Assembly (NCBI GenBank): GCA_902764825.1
Contig: CACWXL010000015.1
Coordinates: 1-39,592, forward strand
Reading direction: 5' to 3'
Source of the DNA: Oscillospiraceae bacterium
Lineage (GTDB): Bacteria; Bacillota; Clostridia; Saccharofermentanales; Saccharofermentanaceae
Length of the DNA: 39,592 bases
The stretch's first letter is position 1; each line of letters begins with the position of its first letter. The position numbers were made by a program, and so were the translations under genes. Below are positions 16,751-25,267 of the stretch, one piece after another. The notes below the pieces were generated by a model. It was not told the origin of the DNA. It worked only from the letters and a program-made list of their open reading frames with translations, and did no database searches.

Positions 16751-18508
16751 TTATCTTGCGTAATCCGTGTGCTCGAAAGATTCGTAGAGCGCAATAATTT
16801 CTTTCTTCAGAGAGATAAAGATGCGGCCGAGGTGCGGATCGAAGTGATGTCCCAGTTCCTGTCTGATGAGCTCGAAAGCTTCATCGTAAGACATCGGATC
16901 CTTGTAATAACGGCGGCTTGCCAAGGCATCGAAAACATCTGCTAATGCCATTATCCTAGCCTCGAACGGGATGCTCTCTCCTCTTAACTGGTCGGGATAT
17001 CCCGTGCCGTTATATTTCTCGTGATGGTAGTGGGCAACGTTGGTAGCTACTCTTACGAATTCCTTATCCTCAACGTCTTCAAGGACCTTGCTCATGATCT
17101 TCGCGCCGTAAGGTGCGTGGATCTTCATCTTCTCATATTCCTCGTCCGTAAGGCCTGAGGGCTTTCTTAAAATAGCGTCGTCAACGGCGATCTTACCAAG
17201 ATCGTGGAGAGGCGCGGCGTTGATTACTGAATCCCAGTAATTCTCGCTCATGTTGTAGTCGTCGAGCTTACGGAGGTGCTCAACGAACAAAGCAACGCAG
17301 GCGGAAGTCCTGTTGATGTGACCGCCTGTGGAGTTGTCACGTGATTCGATCATGGCAGCCATGCCGAGGATAGTGGACATCTGCATCGACTTGGCTCTCT
17401 TGGTCTGACGCTCAACCTCACGCTTTAAGGACTCGCCCCTGAAGCTCATGGACTCGATCATGTTGTGCTGTTCAGTGTCGTCCGTGATCTCAACAAGATA
17501 GCCCGTAACGTGATTCCTGAATCCGAAATGAATAAAGCTCATCTCGCACTCAAGGTATCTTCTCTCGCTGGGGCTTCTGTCATTTATGACGATGGATTTC
17601 TTATACTTGTTCTGCTTCTTGTCAGAATCCTCCACTTCGCTTGCGCACTTGGCAACCCACTTAAGGAGATCCTTCAGTGCATAGTCCTTGGCGATGATCT
17701 TGGAATCGATCCTGGCATTCGCGATCTCAGGGAAGAACTTCTCAGACACGGAGTTGCTTCCGACATAGTTGTATTTCCTGTCGAAAACGATATATCCGAA
17801 GGTGCTGAGTTCATTTATCTTCTCCTGAACGCTCAAATTAACGTTATAGATCGTGGATCTCGCGACAACGTAATCAAGGATCAGTGTGCAGATAAGATAG
17901 AAGAACGGGATTATCTCGTACTTCAGTCCGAAGAAACGAGATCCCAAATAGACCAGCATGACGCCGAAAAGAGAACCGGCATATGTAACCATGAGCCTGA
18001 AGGAAGCACTCCGCTTGCCGAGATAGGTCAGGATGGTAAAGAATGCCGCAAGTCCGACTTCAACAGCCAGTATGATGTATCTGATGTAATAGATCTGTCC
18101 GGGTTCTTTTATGAGCGGTGAAGGCGAAGAAGGATCGAACTTAAGGCCTGCATAGAAGTACGGGAATCTGTCGGTAAGTACCGTAGAGACAAATACAAAT
18201 ATGTTGATCAGAAGGATAACGACAGAGAACCACGTAGGGACCTTGGAATCCGAATAGTCGATGAGGATGTAAACGATGAGGAGCGGCAGGAAGACTCCGC
18301 CGACATAAGCCAGTGCGTTGGCCAGGACTGCCTCCTGAAGGTTCCTTGAACATGATAAGATGAAGTAACCGGAGTTACTGATCATGACACATACAGACAT
18401 CAGGATCTCAAGCGTATTGGCGCCCCGTCTCGAGAAGAGAACGAGTGCGAAAGTAGACAACATGCTGAGTAGCGCTACTACTCCCAATACAATAGAATAT
18501 ATGCTCAT
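16751..18508 (-). CDS. Membrane HD-GYP cyclic di-GMP phosphodiesterase
   Basis: This protein probably breaks down cyclic di-GMP in response to a membrane signal. It has 585 residues. Residues 1-225 carry about seven hydrophobic helices, like the 7TM sensor region of some histidine kinases. A PAS-like region follows (about 235-350), then a short helix and the HD-GYP domain (about 390-575). Catalytic motifs are complete: GGHINR, His435-Asp436 (LHDLGK), HAPYGAKI and HHEKYNGTGYP with GYP at 503-505. The ATG at 18506-18508 is chosen because AAGGG sits five bases upstream; a GTG two codons earlier overlaps that site. It stands alone, with a terminator after it. Confidence 0.92.
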   Translation of the reverse strand: MSIYSIVLGVVALLSMLSTFALVLFSRRGANTLEILMSVCVMISNSGYFILSCSRNLQEAVLANALAYVGGVFLPLLIVYILIDYSDSKVPTWFSVVILLINIFVFVSTVLTDRFPYFYAGLKFDPSSPSPLIKEPGQIYYIRYIILAVEVGLAAFFTILTYLGKRSASFRLMVTYAGSLFGVMLVYLGSRFFGLKYEIIPFFYLICTLILDYVVARSTIYNVNLSVQEKINELSTFGYIVFDRKYNYVGSNSVSEKFFPEIANARIDSKIIAKDYALKDLLKWVAKCASEVEDSDKKQNKYKKSIVINDRSPSERRYLECEMSFIHFGFRNHVTGYLVEITDDTEQHNMIESMSFRGESLKREVERQTKRAKSMQMSTILGMAAMIESRDNSTGGHINRTSACVALFVEHLRKLDDYNMSENYWDSVINAAPLHDLGKIAVDDAILRKPSGLTDEEYEKMKIHAPYGAKIMSKVLEDVEDKEFVRVATNVAHYHHEKYNGTGYPDQLRGESIPFEARIMALADVFDALASRRYYKDPMSYDEAFELIRQELGHHFDPHLGRIFISLKKEIIALYESFEHTDYAR

Positions 18509-18648
18509 GTTCACCCTTGTTCACAAACTATAATGCACTTTACCGAATATATTTTACCGCACATTGGCTATAAAGTGTTATTATTTTTGCTAATAAGTTA
18601 TGTATTTTTACTAAATTTCGTATCAAAGAGAGGATTAGAAGTCTGAAA

Positions 18649-19641
18649 ATGCTTAAGGACGATGTACTGAATATTATCTATTGGGAAGAGGATTTCATCT
18701 CCGGAGAGGCCATAAGCAGGAAGCTTGGTGTCTCCCGGGCTGCAATCAATTCCGCAGTAAAGGCTCTGAGAGATGAAGGTTATGAGATAACCTCGTCGAC
18801 CAATAAGGGCTATCTTCTGACCAGGAGTCCGGATATCCTCACCAAAGGCTCTGTCTCAGTGCACCTTCCCGGGAGCATATCCGAGAATGTCCATGTTTTC
18901 GATTCCGTGGACTCCACGAATGATGTCCTGAAAGACATGGCGAGGAAAGGTGCGCCTTCCGGCACTGTCGTTATATCCGACTGCCAGACAGGCGGAAAAG
19001 GCAGACGCGGCAGGAGCTTTGCCTCCCCCAAAGGCGTCGGGATATATTTCTCCTACCTTTTCAAACCGGAATCAGGCTTCGATAAGATATCCAACCTTAC
19101 GAGCTGGACCGCGATCGCGGTTTCTGACGCGATCTACAACGCCTACGGCATCGATTCTCAGGTCAAATGGGTAAACGACCTTCTCATGAACAGGAAGAAG
19201 ATCTGCGGCATCCTCACGGAGGTTACGGTGGAAGCCGAGAGCGGACTTATCGATAACTGCATAATCGGCATCGGGATCAATGTCAATGAGACATCTTTCC
19301 CTGAAGAAATATCTCAAATAGCCACTTCGATCTCCATCGAGAACGGAGGAAAGACATTCGACCGTTCAAAGCTTGCCGCCGAGCTCATCAAAGCCATGGG
19401 CGATCTTGTATGCAGATGGCCTGACGATGAATACTATCTGAACCGTTACCGCCAGAGCAACGTTACAGTCGGCTCCAGGATCGTAGCCTTCCCGCAGCTT
19501 GCGGAGAACAGCGAGGGCCGTTCGGGCACGGCAATAGCCATCAACGAGGACTTTACTCTTAAGGTAAAGTTCGATGACGGTTCAGTGTCGGACTTAAGGA
19601 GCGGCGAAGTCAGTGTCAGAGGCCTTTACGGCTATACCTGA
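18649..19641 (+). CDS. birA: Biotin protein ligase / biotin operon repressor
   Basis: BirA activates biotin as biotinyl-AMP, attaches it to carboxylase lysines and represses biotin genes when ligand-bound. At 330 residues it is the bifunctional form. A helix-turn-helix lies at residues 1-60 (AISRKLGVSRAAINSAVKAL). The ligase domain has GGKGRRGRSF (115-124) and Lys173 in KWVND. The C-terminal SH3-like domain follows (about 275-330). No biotin synthesis genes are in the window and I see no obvious BirA operator here. The ribosome binding site is modest (GAGAGGA). Its TGA directly abuts the ComEA stop codon on the other strand. Confidence 0.94.
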   Translation: MLKDDVLNIIYWEEDFISGEAISRKLGVSRAAINSAVKALRDEGYEITSSTNKGYLLTRSPDILTKGSVSVHLPGSISENVHVFDSVDSTNDVLKDMARKGAPSGTVVISDCQTGGKGRRGRSFASPKGVGIYFSYLFKPESGFDKISNLTSWTAIAVSDAIYNAYGIDSQVKWVNDLLMNRKKICGILTEVTVEAESGLIDNCIIGIGINVNETSFPEEISQIATSISIENGGKTFDRSKLAAELIKAMGDLVCRWPDDEYYLNRYRQSNVTVGSRIVAFPQLAENSEGRSGTAIAINEDFTLKVKFDDGSVSDLRSGEVSVRGLYGYT

Positions 19642-20373
19642 TCAGACACAGATATAATCCTTTATCCGGTTGTATTTAGAATCACCTATTCCGGTGACGT
19701 TCTTGATGTCTTCCACGGCCTTGAAAGGGTTCTTCTTTCTATAGTCGACTATGGCCTGTGCCGTCACATCGCCTATACCCGGCAGAGTCTTAAGATCGTC
19801 TGCAGAAGCGGTATTGATATTTACTATGCTGACACTTCCGCTCACTCCGTCAGAAGACGATCCCTGCCCGCTGCCCCAGACATAGACTCCCTCCTGCCTT
19901 ATGATGTCGCCGCCGTTAAAGCCTTTCTCAACCTCCGCCCTTGACGGTATGTAGATCGACATATTTCCCGTTATCTGGTAAACGAGGTTGATGTTATCTG
20001 CCGAGGCGTTCTCAGTAAGGCCGCCCGCATCTTCGATAATGACAATCAGCATGACACCCTTGGGCGCCTCGTAAATGCCGGGCTTGTTCACTTCACCGCA
20101 GATATAGACGCTCACAAGCTGTATGGTCTCAGAAACTTTAGACGTCGTTGCTTCAGACTGCACGTAAGACCCGGTACCGGTATCTGCGGGACCGCCCGCA
20201 TGGCTCTCAGACGTGGTGATCACGGCCGACCTTCCGCTCTTAAAAGCGTTTACGGTGATATCATTCCGGCCTTTAAACACGAACTTGTATACGACACTCA
20301 GGATGATTACCAGAATGAATGCCAGAGGATAGACCAGTTTCTTGATTGTCGCCTTCGTGCTTTTCTTGATCAT
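19642..20373 (-). CDS. comEA: ComEA-like DNA-binding protein (SLBB + helix-hairpin-helix)
   Basis: ComEA binds double-stranded DNA at the cell surface during transformation. This protein has 243 residues from the ATG at 20373. One N-terminal membrane helix (LVYPLAFILVIILSVVYKFVF, part of it) anchors it. A Ser/Thr-rich linker follows, then a SLBB domain (VYICGEVNKPGIYEAPKG) and a C-terminal double helix-hairpin-helix (NINTASADDLKTLPGIGDVT). No good ribosome binding site precedes this ATG. The frame extends to a TTG at 20415 inside a hairpin, so the start is uncertain. No comEC or other competence gene is adjacent. It lies just downstream of the rsfS terminator. Confidence 0.82.
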   Translation of the reverse strand: MIKKSTKATIKKLVYPLAFILVIILSVVYKFVFKGRNDITVNAFKSGRSAVITTSESHAGGPADTGTGSYVQSEATTSKVSETIQLVSVYICGEVNKPGIYEAPKGVMLIVIIEDAGGLTENASADNINLVYQITGNMSIYIPSRAEVEKGFNGGDIIRQEGVYVWGSGQGSSSDGVSGSVSIVNINTASADDLKTLPGIGDVTAQAIVDYRKKNPFKAVEDIKNVTGIGDSKYNRIKDYICV

Positions 20374-20395
20374 ACGGAAAGCATAACACCAGTCT

Positions 20396-20415
20396 TTGTC
20401 GGTTTTTCCCGACAA
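20396..20415 (-). promoter_or_regulatory. Second hairpin in the comEA leader
   Basis: TTGTCGG and CCGACAA form a perfect 7-bp stem around GAAAAA (minus strand). The 5' arm repeats the 3' arm of the terminator just upstream, so the CCGACAA arm could pair with either. This gives two mutually exclusive folds. A role in controlling comEA is inference. Confidence 0.4.
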
Positions 20416-20421
20416 AATCTA

Positions 20422-20451
20422 ACAAAAACCGACAAGGACAGACCTTGCCGG
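20422..20451 (-). terminator. Terminator of the hom-purD-nadD-rsfS operon
   Basis: On the minus strand CCGGCAAGG and CCTTGTCGG pair over 9 bp with one G-T pair around TCTGT, followed by TTTTTGTT. It lies 36 nt after the rsfS stop. Confidence 0.82.
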
Positions 20452-20487
20452 CTTCAAACATTATTTTAAAATATTTACTAAAAGGGA

Positions 20488-20832
20488 TTACTCTTCGCCT
20501 TCTCTGCGCTTTGTCTCCCAGAACTTCTCGATATTGTAATTCTGGCGCTCTTCCCTGCCCATAACATGAACGACGACATCCTTATAATCCAGGAGGATCC
20601 ACTTGTCGCCGGAGCGGCCTTCGATGTGGTCCGGAGTGATGTCGTAATCCTTCTTAAGGACATACTCGACTTCATCAGCCAGAGACTTGATCTGAGTGGT
20701 CGAATTACCGCTTGCGAGAACGAAATAATCAGCAAGTACTGTCTTTCCTGTAAGGTCTATCGTCTCGATATCGATACCCTTCTTTGAATCAAGAATGTCA
20801 ACGATCTTAGCGGCTAATTCTTTTGGTTCCAT
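20488..20832 (-). CDS. rsfS: Ribosomal silencing factor RsfS
   Basis: RsfS (YbeB/Iojap family) binds ribosomal protein uL14 and blocks joining of the subunits when nutrients are scarce. The 114 residues match the family in length. Recognisable segments are KGIDIETIDLTGKTVLADYFVLASGNS (in part) and the C-terminal WILLDYKDVVVHVM. AAGGAG lies before the ATG. It follows the nadD-yqeK fusion by 49 nt and is the last gene of the operon. The order nadD, yqeK, rsfS is conserved in Firmicutes. Confidence 0.95.
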   Translation of the reverse strand: MEPKELAAKIVDILDSKKGIDIETIDLTGKTVLADYFVLASGNSTTQIKSLADEVEYVLKKDYDITPDHIEGRSGDKWILLDYKDVVVHVMGREERQNYNIEKFWETKRREGEE

Positions 20833-20881
20833 AAATAACTCCTTGGTTTATTGATGATTTGATTATAACAAACTTAAATGT

Positions 20882-22105
20882 TTATTCCATTCCGAGATCA
20901 CGCATCATTAACAGTGTCATCGGGTGGATGTCCCTGCCCTGAGAGACAAACTTATTCTTAACGGCAAGCGCGGTCATTCTCATCGCGCTCTCAAGATCTT
21001 TCTCAGCAGCAGACCTTATGGGCGTCAGATCGGTATAGTTTCTTGAAGGCTCGATCTTATCTGCCAGATAGACGATCTTCTCAAGAAGTGTCATGTCGCC
21101 CCTGCCGGTCGTGTGATAGCAGATGGCATCAAGGATCTCCTTGTCTTCAATGCCGAATTCATCGCGCGCGAAAACTGCACCTGCCGGCGAATGAAGGAGC
21201 TTTTTCTCCGTAAACAGATCACCTGAATAGATCTTTGCAAGTTCAAGCTGCCTTTCGAGGGGAAGTTCTTTCGCGCAATCGTGAAGAGCGCCTGCGATAA
21301 GGGCCTTATCCTTGTCACAGCCGAAGACATCAGCCAGGTGCGCTGACAGATAGCCTACGTTAAGAGTGTGAAGAAGTCTTTTCGCGCCCAGATACTTATA
21401 CATCCATACAGAGCATTCATAGAACTGTTTCTTCGCTTCCTCCGAAACGCCTTCAAGCTTTGTATTCTCGGTATAAAGGGCATGCCTTTTAATGAATTCT
21501 CTGGCAGGCTCAGGCACCATCGAAAAGTCACCGGAAGATGTAATGCCTGAAGAAGAACAGTCAACGCCCTTGAGGCGGAATATCTCAACCTTGCCTCCGA
21601 GATTCTTCCTTATCGAATCTGCGGCCTTTTCGACATCGGTCGTATCACCGGGCCTAACAGCGGCCAGGAGCGTAGCATAGTTAAGGATCTCTCCGGGGTT
21701 ATACCAGGTCTCGAAAGTTCCGAGCGTATCAGAACCCATGATCCAGAAGAATTCATGATGCTCTTCAGCCTTCTTTTTCTTAACGCCGTTTGCGGCAAGG
21801 AAATCTCTTATGTAATCGTCTGATGTAAGAGCCTTAAGCACTACAGATGTATAGCTTACGCCTTCTATGCCGAATTCAATGTCGCTTACAAAGCAGTCCT
21901 TGATGCCGAGACCCTCTATGGTCTCCTTCATCATGTAGAAACGGTACGGCGGTGGAAGCTTATTGGCATAGAGCTTGAAATTATTCCTGACCGAAGGAAC
22001 AACGATCACAAGGTCAATGAATCCGCTCTTTAATGCGGAATCTATCATTGCTATGTGACCGTCATGAACGGGATCGAACGAGCCTCCGTAGATGCCTATT
22101 CTCAT
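20882..22105 (-). CDS. nadD: NadD-YqeK fusion: nicotinate-nucleotide adenylyltransferase + HD hydrolase
   Basis: Two enzymes that are usually separate are joined in 407 residues. The NadD part (1-211) makes deamido-NAD from nicotinate mononucleotide and ATP. It has GGSFDPVHDGH with His14 and His17, and ends in FIKRHALY. The usual ISSTxIR motif reads SSSGITSSG here, so its arginine is not obvious. After a short linker, the YqeK part (about 225-407) is an HD-domain protein, related to Ap4A hydrolases, with His246, His275-Asp276 (HDCAKELP) and the LADKIEPSRNY segment. The ATG starts 3 nt after the purD stop. The frame is continuous and shows no sign of a sequencing join. Confidence 0.93.
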   Translation of the reverse strand: MRIGIYGGSFDPVHDGHIAMIDSALKSGFIDLVIVVPSVRNNFKLYANKLPPPYRFYMMKETIEGLGIKDCFVSDIEFGIEGVSYTSVVLKALTSDDYIRDFLAANGVKKKKAEEHHEFFWIMGSDTLGTFETWYNPGEILNYATLLAAVRPGDTTDVEKAADSIRKNLGGKVEIFRLKGVDCSSSGITSSGDFSMVPEPAREFIKRHALYTENTKLEGVSEEAKKQFYECSVWMYKYLGAKRLLHTLNVGYLSAHLADVFGCDKDKALIAGALHDCAKELPLERQLELAKIYSGDLFTEKKLLHSPAGAVFARDEFGIEDKEILDAICYHTTGRGDMTLLEKIVYLADKIEPSRNYTDLTPIRSAAEKDLESAMRMTALAVKNKFVSQGRDIHPMTLLMMRDLGME

Positions 22106-22108
22106 TTA

Positions 22109-23362
22109 TTAACCGAGTGTCCTTCCTATGTCGTGGCGGAAGTGCATATCCTTGAAGGAGATCTTTGCTACGCCTTCATATGCGCCGTCTATTGCCTCGT
22201 CAAGGGTATCAGCCTCATCGTATACGCAGAGAACGCGTCCGCCGCTGGTAACGAGCTTGCCGTCCTTAAGTGCGGTGCCTGCCTGGAATACGATCTTGCC
22301 GCAGGTGTCGATGCCTGTGATCTCGTAGCCCTTTGCATAGCTCTGCGGATATCCGCCTGATGCCATAACGACAACACATGAACACTTATTCTTCCACTTG
22401 AAGTCGATCTTATCGAGATAACCGTCAATGACCGCATCTACTATATCGAGAAGGCTGTTCTCCAAAAGCGGCAGCACTGCCTGTGCCTCAGGATCTCCAA
22501 AACGTGCATTGTACTCAACAACCTTAGGTCCTTCAGGTGTAAGCATAAGTCCGAAGTAGATAACACCCTTGAACGGTCTTCCCTCTTTCTTAAGAGCTTC
22601 GACTGTAGGTGTGATGATCTCGTTCTGGATACGTGCCTTAAGCTCATCAGTCATGTCGGCACCGGGTGTAACAGCACCCATGCCGCCTGTGTTAAGGCCT
22701 TCATCGTGATCGTATGCTCTCTTATGGTCTCTTGAAGATACCATCGGAACACATGTATTGCCGTCAGAGAAAGCAAGGACTGTGAGCTCGGGACCTGTCA
22801 TGCACTCCTCGATAACGATCGTGGAGCCTGCATTGCCGAACTTCTTGTCTTCCATCATGTCCTTAACTGCCTGCTTAGCCTCATCAAGAGTCTGGGCAAT
22901 GATAACACCCTTACCCAATGCAAGTCCGTCGCACTTGATAACGATAGGCATGGGCTGAGTCTCAAGGTAATCAAGAGCCTTCTGCTCATCTTCGAAGATC
23001 TCATACTTTGCAGTAGGGATCGAATACTTCTTCATGAGCTGCTTTGAGAAAGCCTTTGAACCTTCAATGATCGCAGCATTTGCCTTAGGGCCGAAGGCTC
23101 TGAGGCCTGCTTCTTCCATTCTGTCGACCATGCCAAGGGCGAGCGGATCATCAGGAGCTACGAAAACGAGATCGAACTGCTCTTTTTTCGCGAACTCGAC
23201 CATAGAATCGAGATCAGTAGCCTTAATATCAACGCAAGTGGCGATTGAAGCGATGCCTCCGTTACCCGGAGCACAGTAAAGCTCCGTTACCCTGGGATCC
23301 TGCTTGAGCTTCCAGCAGATAACATGCTCTCTTCCGCCGCCGCCTACTACGAGTACCTTCAT
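22109..23362 (-). CDS. purD: Phosphoribosylamine-glycine ligase
   Basis: PurD joins glycine to phosphoribosylamine with ATP, the second step of purine synthesis. It has 417 residues, the normal length. The N-terminal VLVVGGGGREH segment, the ATP-grasp core (LALGKGVIIA, then NTGGMGAVTP) and the metal-site segment VEYNARFGDPE are all present. GGAGG precedes the ATG. Unlike the common purine cluster, it sits between hom and nadD, with gaps of 31 and 3 nt. No other pur genes are in the window. Confidence 0.96.
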   Translation of the reverse strand: MKVLVVGGGGREHVICWKLKQDPRVTELYCAPGNGGIASIATCVDIKATDLDSMVEFAKKEQFDLVFVAPDDPLALGMVDRMEEAGLRAFGPKANAAIIEGSKAFSKQLMKKYSIPTAKYEIFEDEQKALDYLETQPMPIVIKCDGLALGKGVIIAQTLDEAKQAVKDMMEDKKFGNAGSTIVIEECMTGPELTVLAFSDGNTCVPMVSSRDHKRAYDHDEGLNTGGMGAVTPGADMTDELKARIQNEIITPTVEALKKEGRPFKGVIYFGLMLTPEGPKVVEYNARFGDPEAQAVLPLLENSLLDIVDAVIDGYLDKIDFKWKNKCSCVVVMASGGYPQSYAKGYEITGIDTCGKIVFQAGTALKDGKLVTSGGRVLCVYDEADTLDEAIDGAYEGVAKISFKDMHFRHDIGRTLG

Positions 23363-23393
23363 TTATATATCCTCCGAATTGTTTGTTTTTCGA

Positions 23394-24572
23394 TTACTTA
23401 AGATAGTGCATCCAGGACTTTGCGCCTGTCTCAGCCATGAGAGCCGCAATATCCTTATGCTTGATACCGCTAACGAGGATCGCTTCCTCAGAGAGGTAAA
23501 CACAGCTGTAACCCTTTACAACTGCTTCTGCCGCATTGTCGACCCTGATAACGATATCGGCAATGATCTCATCGTAAGGCGTGATCTCAACGCTCTCTGA
23601 AGTCCATGCTCTTGCTTCAGAAGGGTTGCCCATAGCAGCCTCAAGAACGTCACCGCAGACTGCAGATGCCGTAGGGAGCGTGCCTGCACCCTGACCGTAG
23701 AACATAGCCTGACCCAAGCTGTTGCCGTCAACCATAATAGCATTGAATACGCCGTTAACGTTATATAAGAGATTGCTCTTCTCGACCAGAGCGGGTGCAA
23801 CGTAAGCAACAGGCTTTTCGCCGGCTTCGTAAAGGGCGATGAGCTTGATGTCGCAGCCGATGGATCTTGCGAAAGCCATATCGTCTGTCGTGATCGCGGA
23901 AATGCCTTCAGCAGAGATCTTCTCAGGTGCAATGTAATCGCCGTCATTAGCGATCGTGGAAAGGATCGAGAGCTTTCTCTGAGCGTCGATGCCGTCTATG
24001 TCTGCAGAAGGATTAGCCTCTGCAAAGCCGTTCTCCTGAGCCTGCTTCAATGCCGTAACAAAATCCACGCCCTCATCCTTCATCTGTGAGAGGATGTAGT
24101 TCGTTGTGCCGTTAACGATGCCTGCGATCCTTGTGATCTTGTTTGCCGCAAGGCACTTGTAAAGAGGTCTGATGATCGGGATACCGCCGCCTACCGCAGC
24201 TTCGAAAAGATAGCAGCAGTTGTTTTCTTTGGCGATCTGAAGGAGCTCGGGACCCTTTGTGGAGACAAGCTCCTTATTGGAAGTTACAACGCTGATGCCT
24301 TTGGACAACGCGCGCTTTGTGTATTCGTAAGCGATCCTTGCACCGCCTATAGTCTCTACTGCAATCTGTATATCGCTGTTAAAGACCTCATCCGCGTCAT
24401 GAGTTACAAGGTTAGCGAATCTGCTGTCCGGAAAATCCCTGATATCAAGGATGTACTTAACGTTGACTTCTTTGCCGATACGCTTGGAGATAACATCCTT
24501 GTTGACGTCCAGAGTCTCGGCAACGCCTGAACCTACCGTGCCGAAGCCCATAATTGCGATGTTGATAGCCAT
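23394..24572 (-). CDS. hom: Homoserine dehydrogenase
   Basis: Hom reduces aspartate semialdehyde to homoserine for threonine and methionine synthesis. The 392 residues start with the NAD(P)-binding motif GFGTVGSGV (9-17). The catalytic core has TSNKELV, the substrate segment EAAVGGGIPIIRPL and the signature NGTTNYIL. The protein ends with a short, ACT-like tail (from about residue 330) instead of a full ACT domain. It follows an ACT-domain gene by 19 nt. That neighbour may supply feedback sensing in trans, which is inference. Confidence 0.95.
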   Translation of the reverse strand: MAINIAIMGFGTVGSGVAETLDVNKDVISKRIGKEVNVKYILDIRDFPDSRFANLVTHDADEVFNSDIQIAVETIGGARIAYEYTKRALSKGISVVTSNKELVSTKGPELLQIAKENNCCYLFEAAVGGGIPIIRPLYKCLAANKITRIAGIVNGTTNYILSQMKDEGVDFVTALKQAQENGFAEANPSADIDGIDAQRKLSILSTIANDGDYIAPEKISAEGISAITTDDMAFARSIGCDIKLIALYEAGEKPVAYVAPALVEKSNLLYNVNGVFNAIMVDGNSLGQAMFYGQGAGTLPTASAVCGDVLEAAMGNPSEARAWTSESVEITPYDEIIADIVIRVDNAAEAVVKGYSCVYLSEEAILVSGIKHKDIAALMAETGAKSWMHYLK

Positions 24573-24591
24573 TTCTTTATTGTTCCTTTCG

Positions 24592-25038
24592 TTATTCCCT
24601 GCTCAATACCATGCACTTGCGCACACCGGCGAGCTTTGAGATATCATTGATTATGTCGTCAACAGTGCCGTACATCGATACAGTCTCAATGGAGATCGAG
24701 ATATCGGCGAGGCCGTTGATCGGAATATTCTGATTGATAGTCAGGATATTTGCGCGTGATTCCGCGATGGTCCTTATAATCTCAGACAGGATGCCCTGGA
24801 AGTTCTCGACGGACAGAAGGAGCGTAACCTTCTTGCCGCTTGCAGCTTCATAGAACGGCAGAACCGAATCCTTATATTTGTAGTATGCACTTCTGGAGAG
24901 CCCGGTCTTTCTGACCGCTTCGTTTACGGAAGTGGACTCGCCTGTGTTAAGGCGCTGCTTTACTTCCATTACCTTAATGAAGACTTCAGGCAAAACTCTC
25001 TTATCGACTAGGAAATATTCGGGGTTATCCTGATGCAT
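24592..25038 (-). CDS. ACT-domain regulatory protein (PheB / UPF0735 type)
   Basis: This small protein of 148 residues has a helical N-terminal half (1-65, with the helix-turn-helix-like TSVNEAVRKTGLSRSAYYKY) and a C-terminal ACT domain (about 70-145, VTLLLSVENFQGILSEIIRT). ACT domains bind amino acids. Genes of this type commonly precede hom in Clostridia, and this one leads the hom operon. It may sense threonine or another amino acid. A perfect inverted repeat, AAGGTC-TT-GACCTT, covers the stretch just before the ATG (25039-25052) and could affect translation. Confidence 0.88.
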   Translation of the reverse strand: MHQDNPEYFLVDKRVLPEVFIKVMEVKQRLNTGESTSVNEAVRKTGLSRSAYYKYKDSVLPFYEAASGKKVTLLLSVENFQGILSEIIRTIAESRANILTINQNIPINGLADISISIETVSMYGTVDDIINDISKLAGVRKCMVLSRE

Positions 25039-25112
25039 AAGGTCAAGACCTTTCTATGAGATTTTCGCGCCCAAGTATACTTCCACAGACGGACATTTGT
25101 ACGCGCCTGACA

Positions 25113-25141
25113 ATATTAACACGATTAAGGGGTGTTTTCAA
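25113..25141 (-). promoter_or_regulatory. SigA promoter of the ACT-hom-purD operon
   Basis: On the minus strand, TTGAAA (25136-25141), a 17-bp spacer and TGT-TAATAT with the -10 at 25113-25118. The leader would be about 68 nt. Confidence 0.78.
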
Positions 25142-25267
25142 CGAATTATAATTAATAAAGTCATTTGCACGGGATTTATCCGTTACCGTACAGTCAAATT
25201 CTTTAAAAACGACTATTTTGACCGGTTCTCGGACGAATGCGCCGACAAGGATTCAGCCTTTCCCGGA

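Noticed and set aside
18509..18648. BirA operator in the birA upstream region
   Set aside because: No long dyad of the known form is present, only AT-rich sequence with weak -10-like elements.
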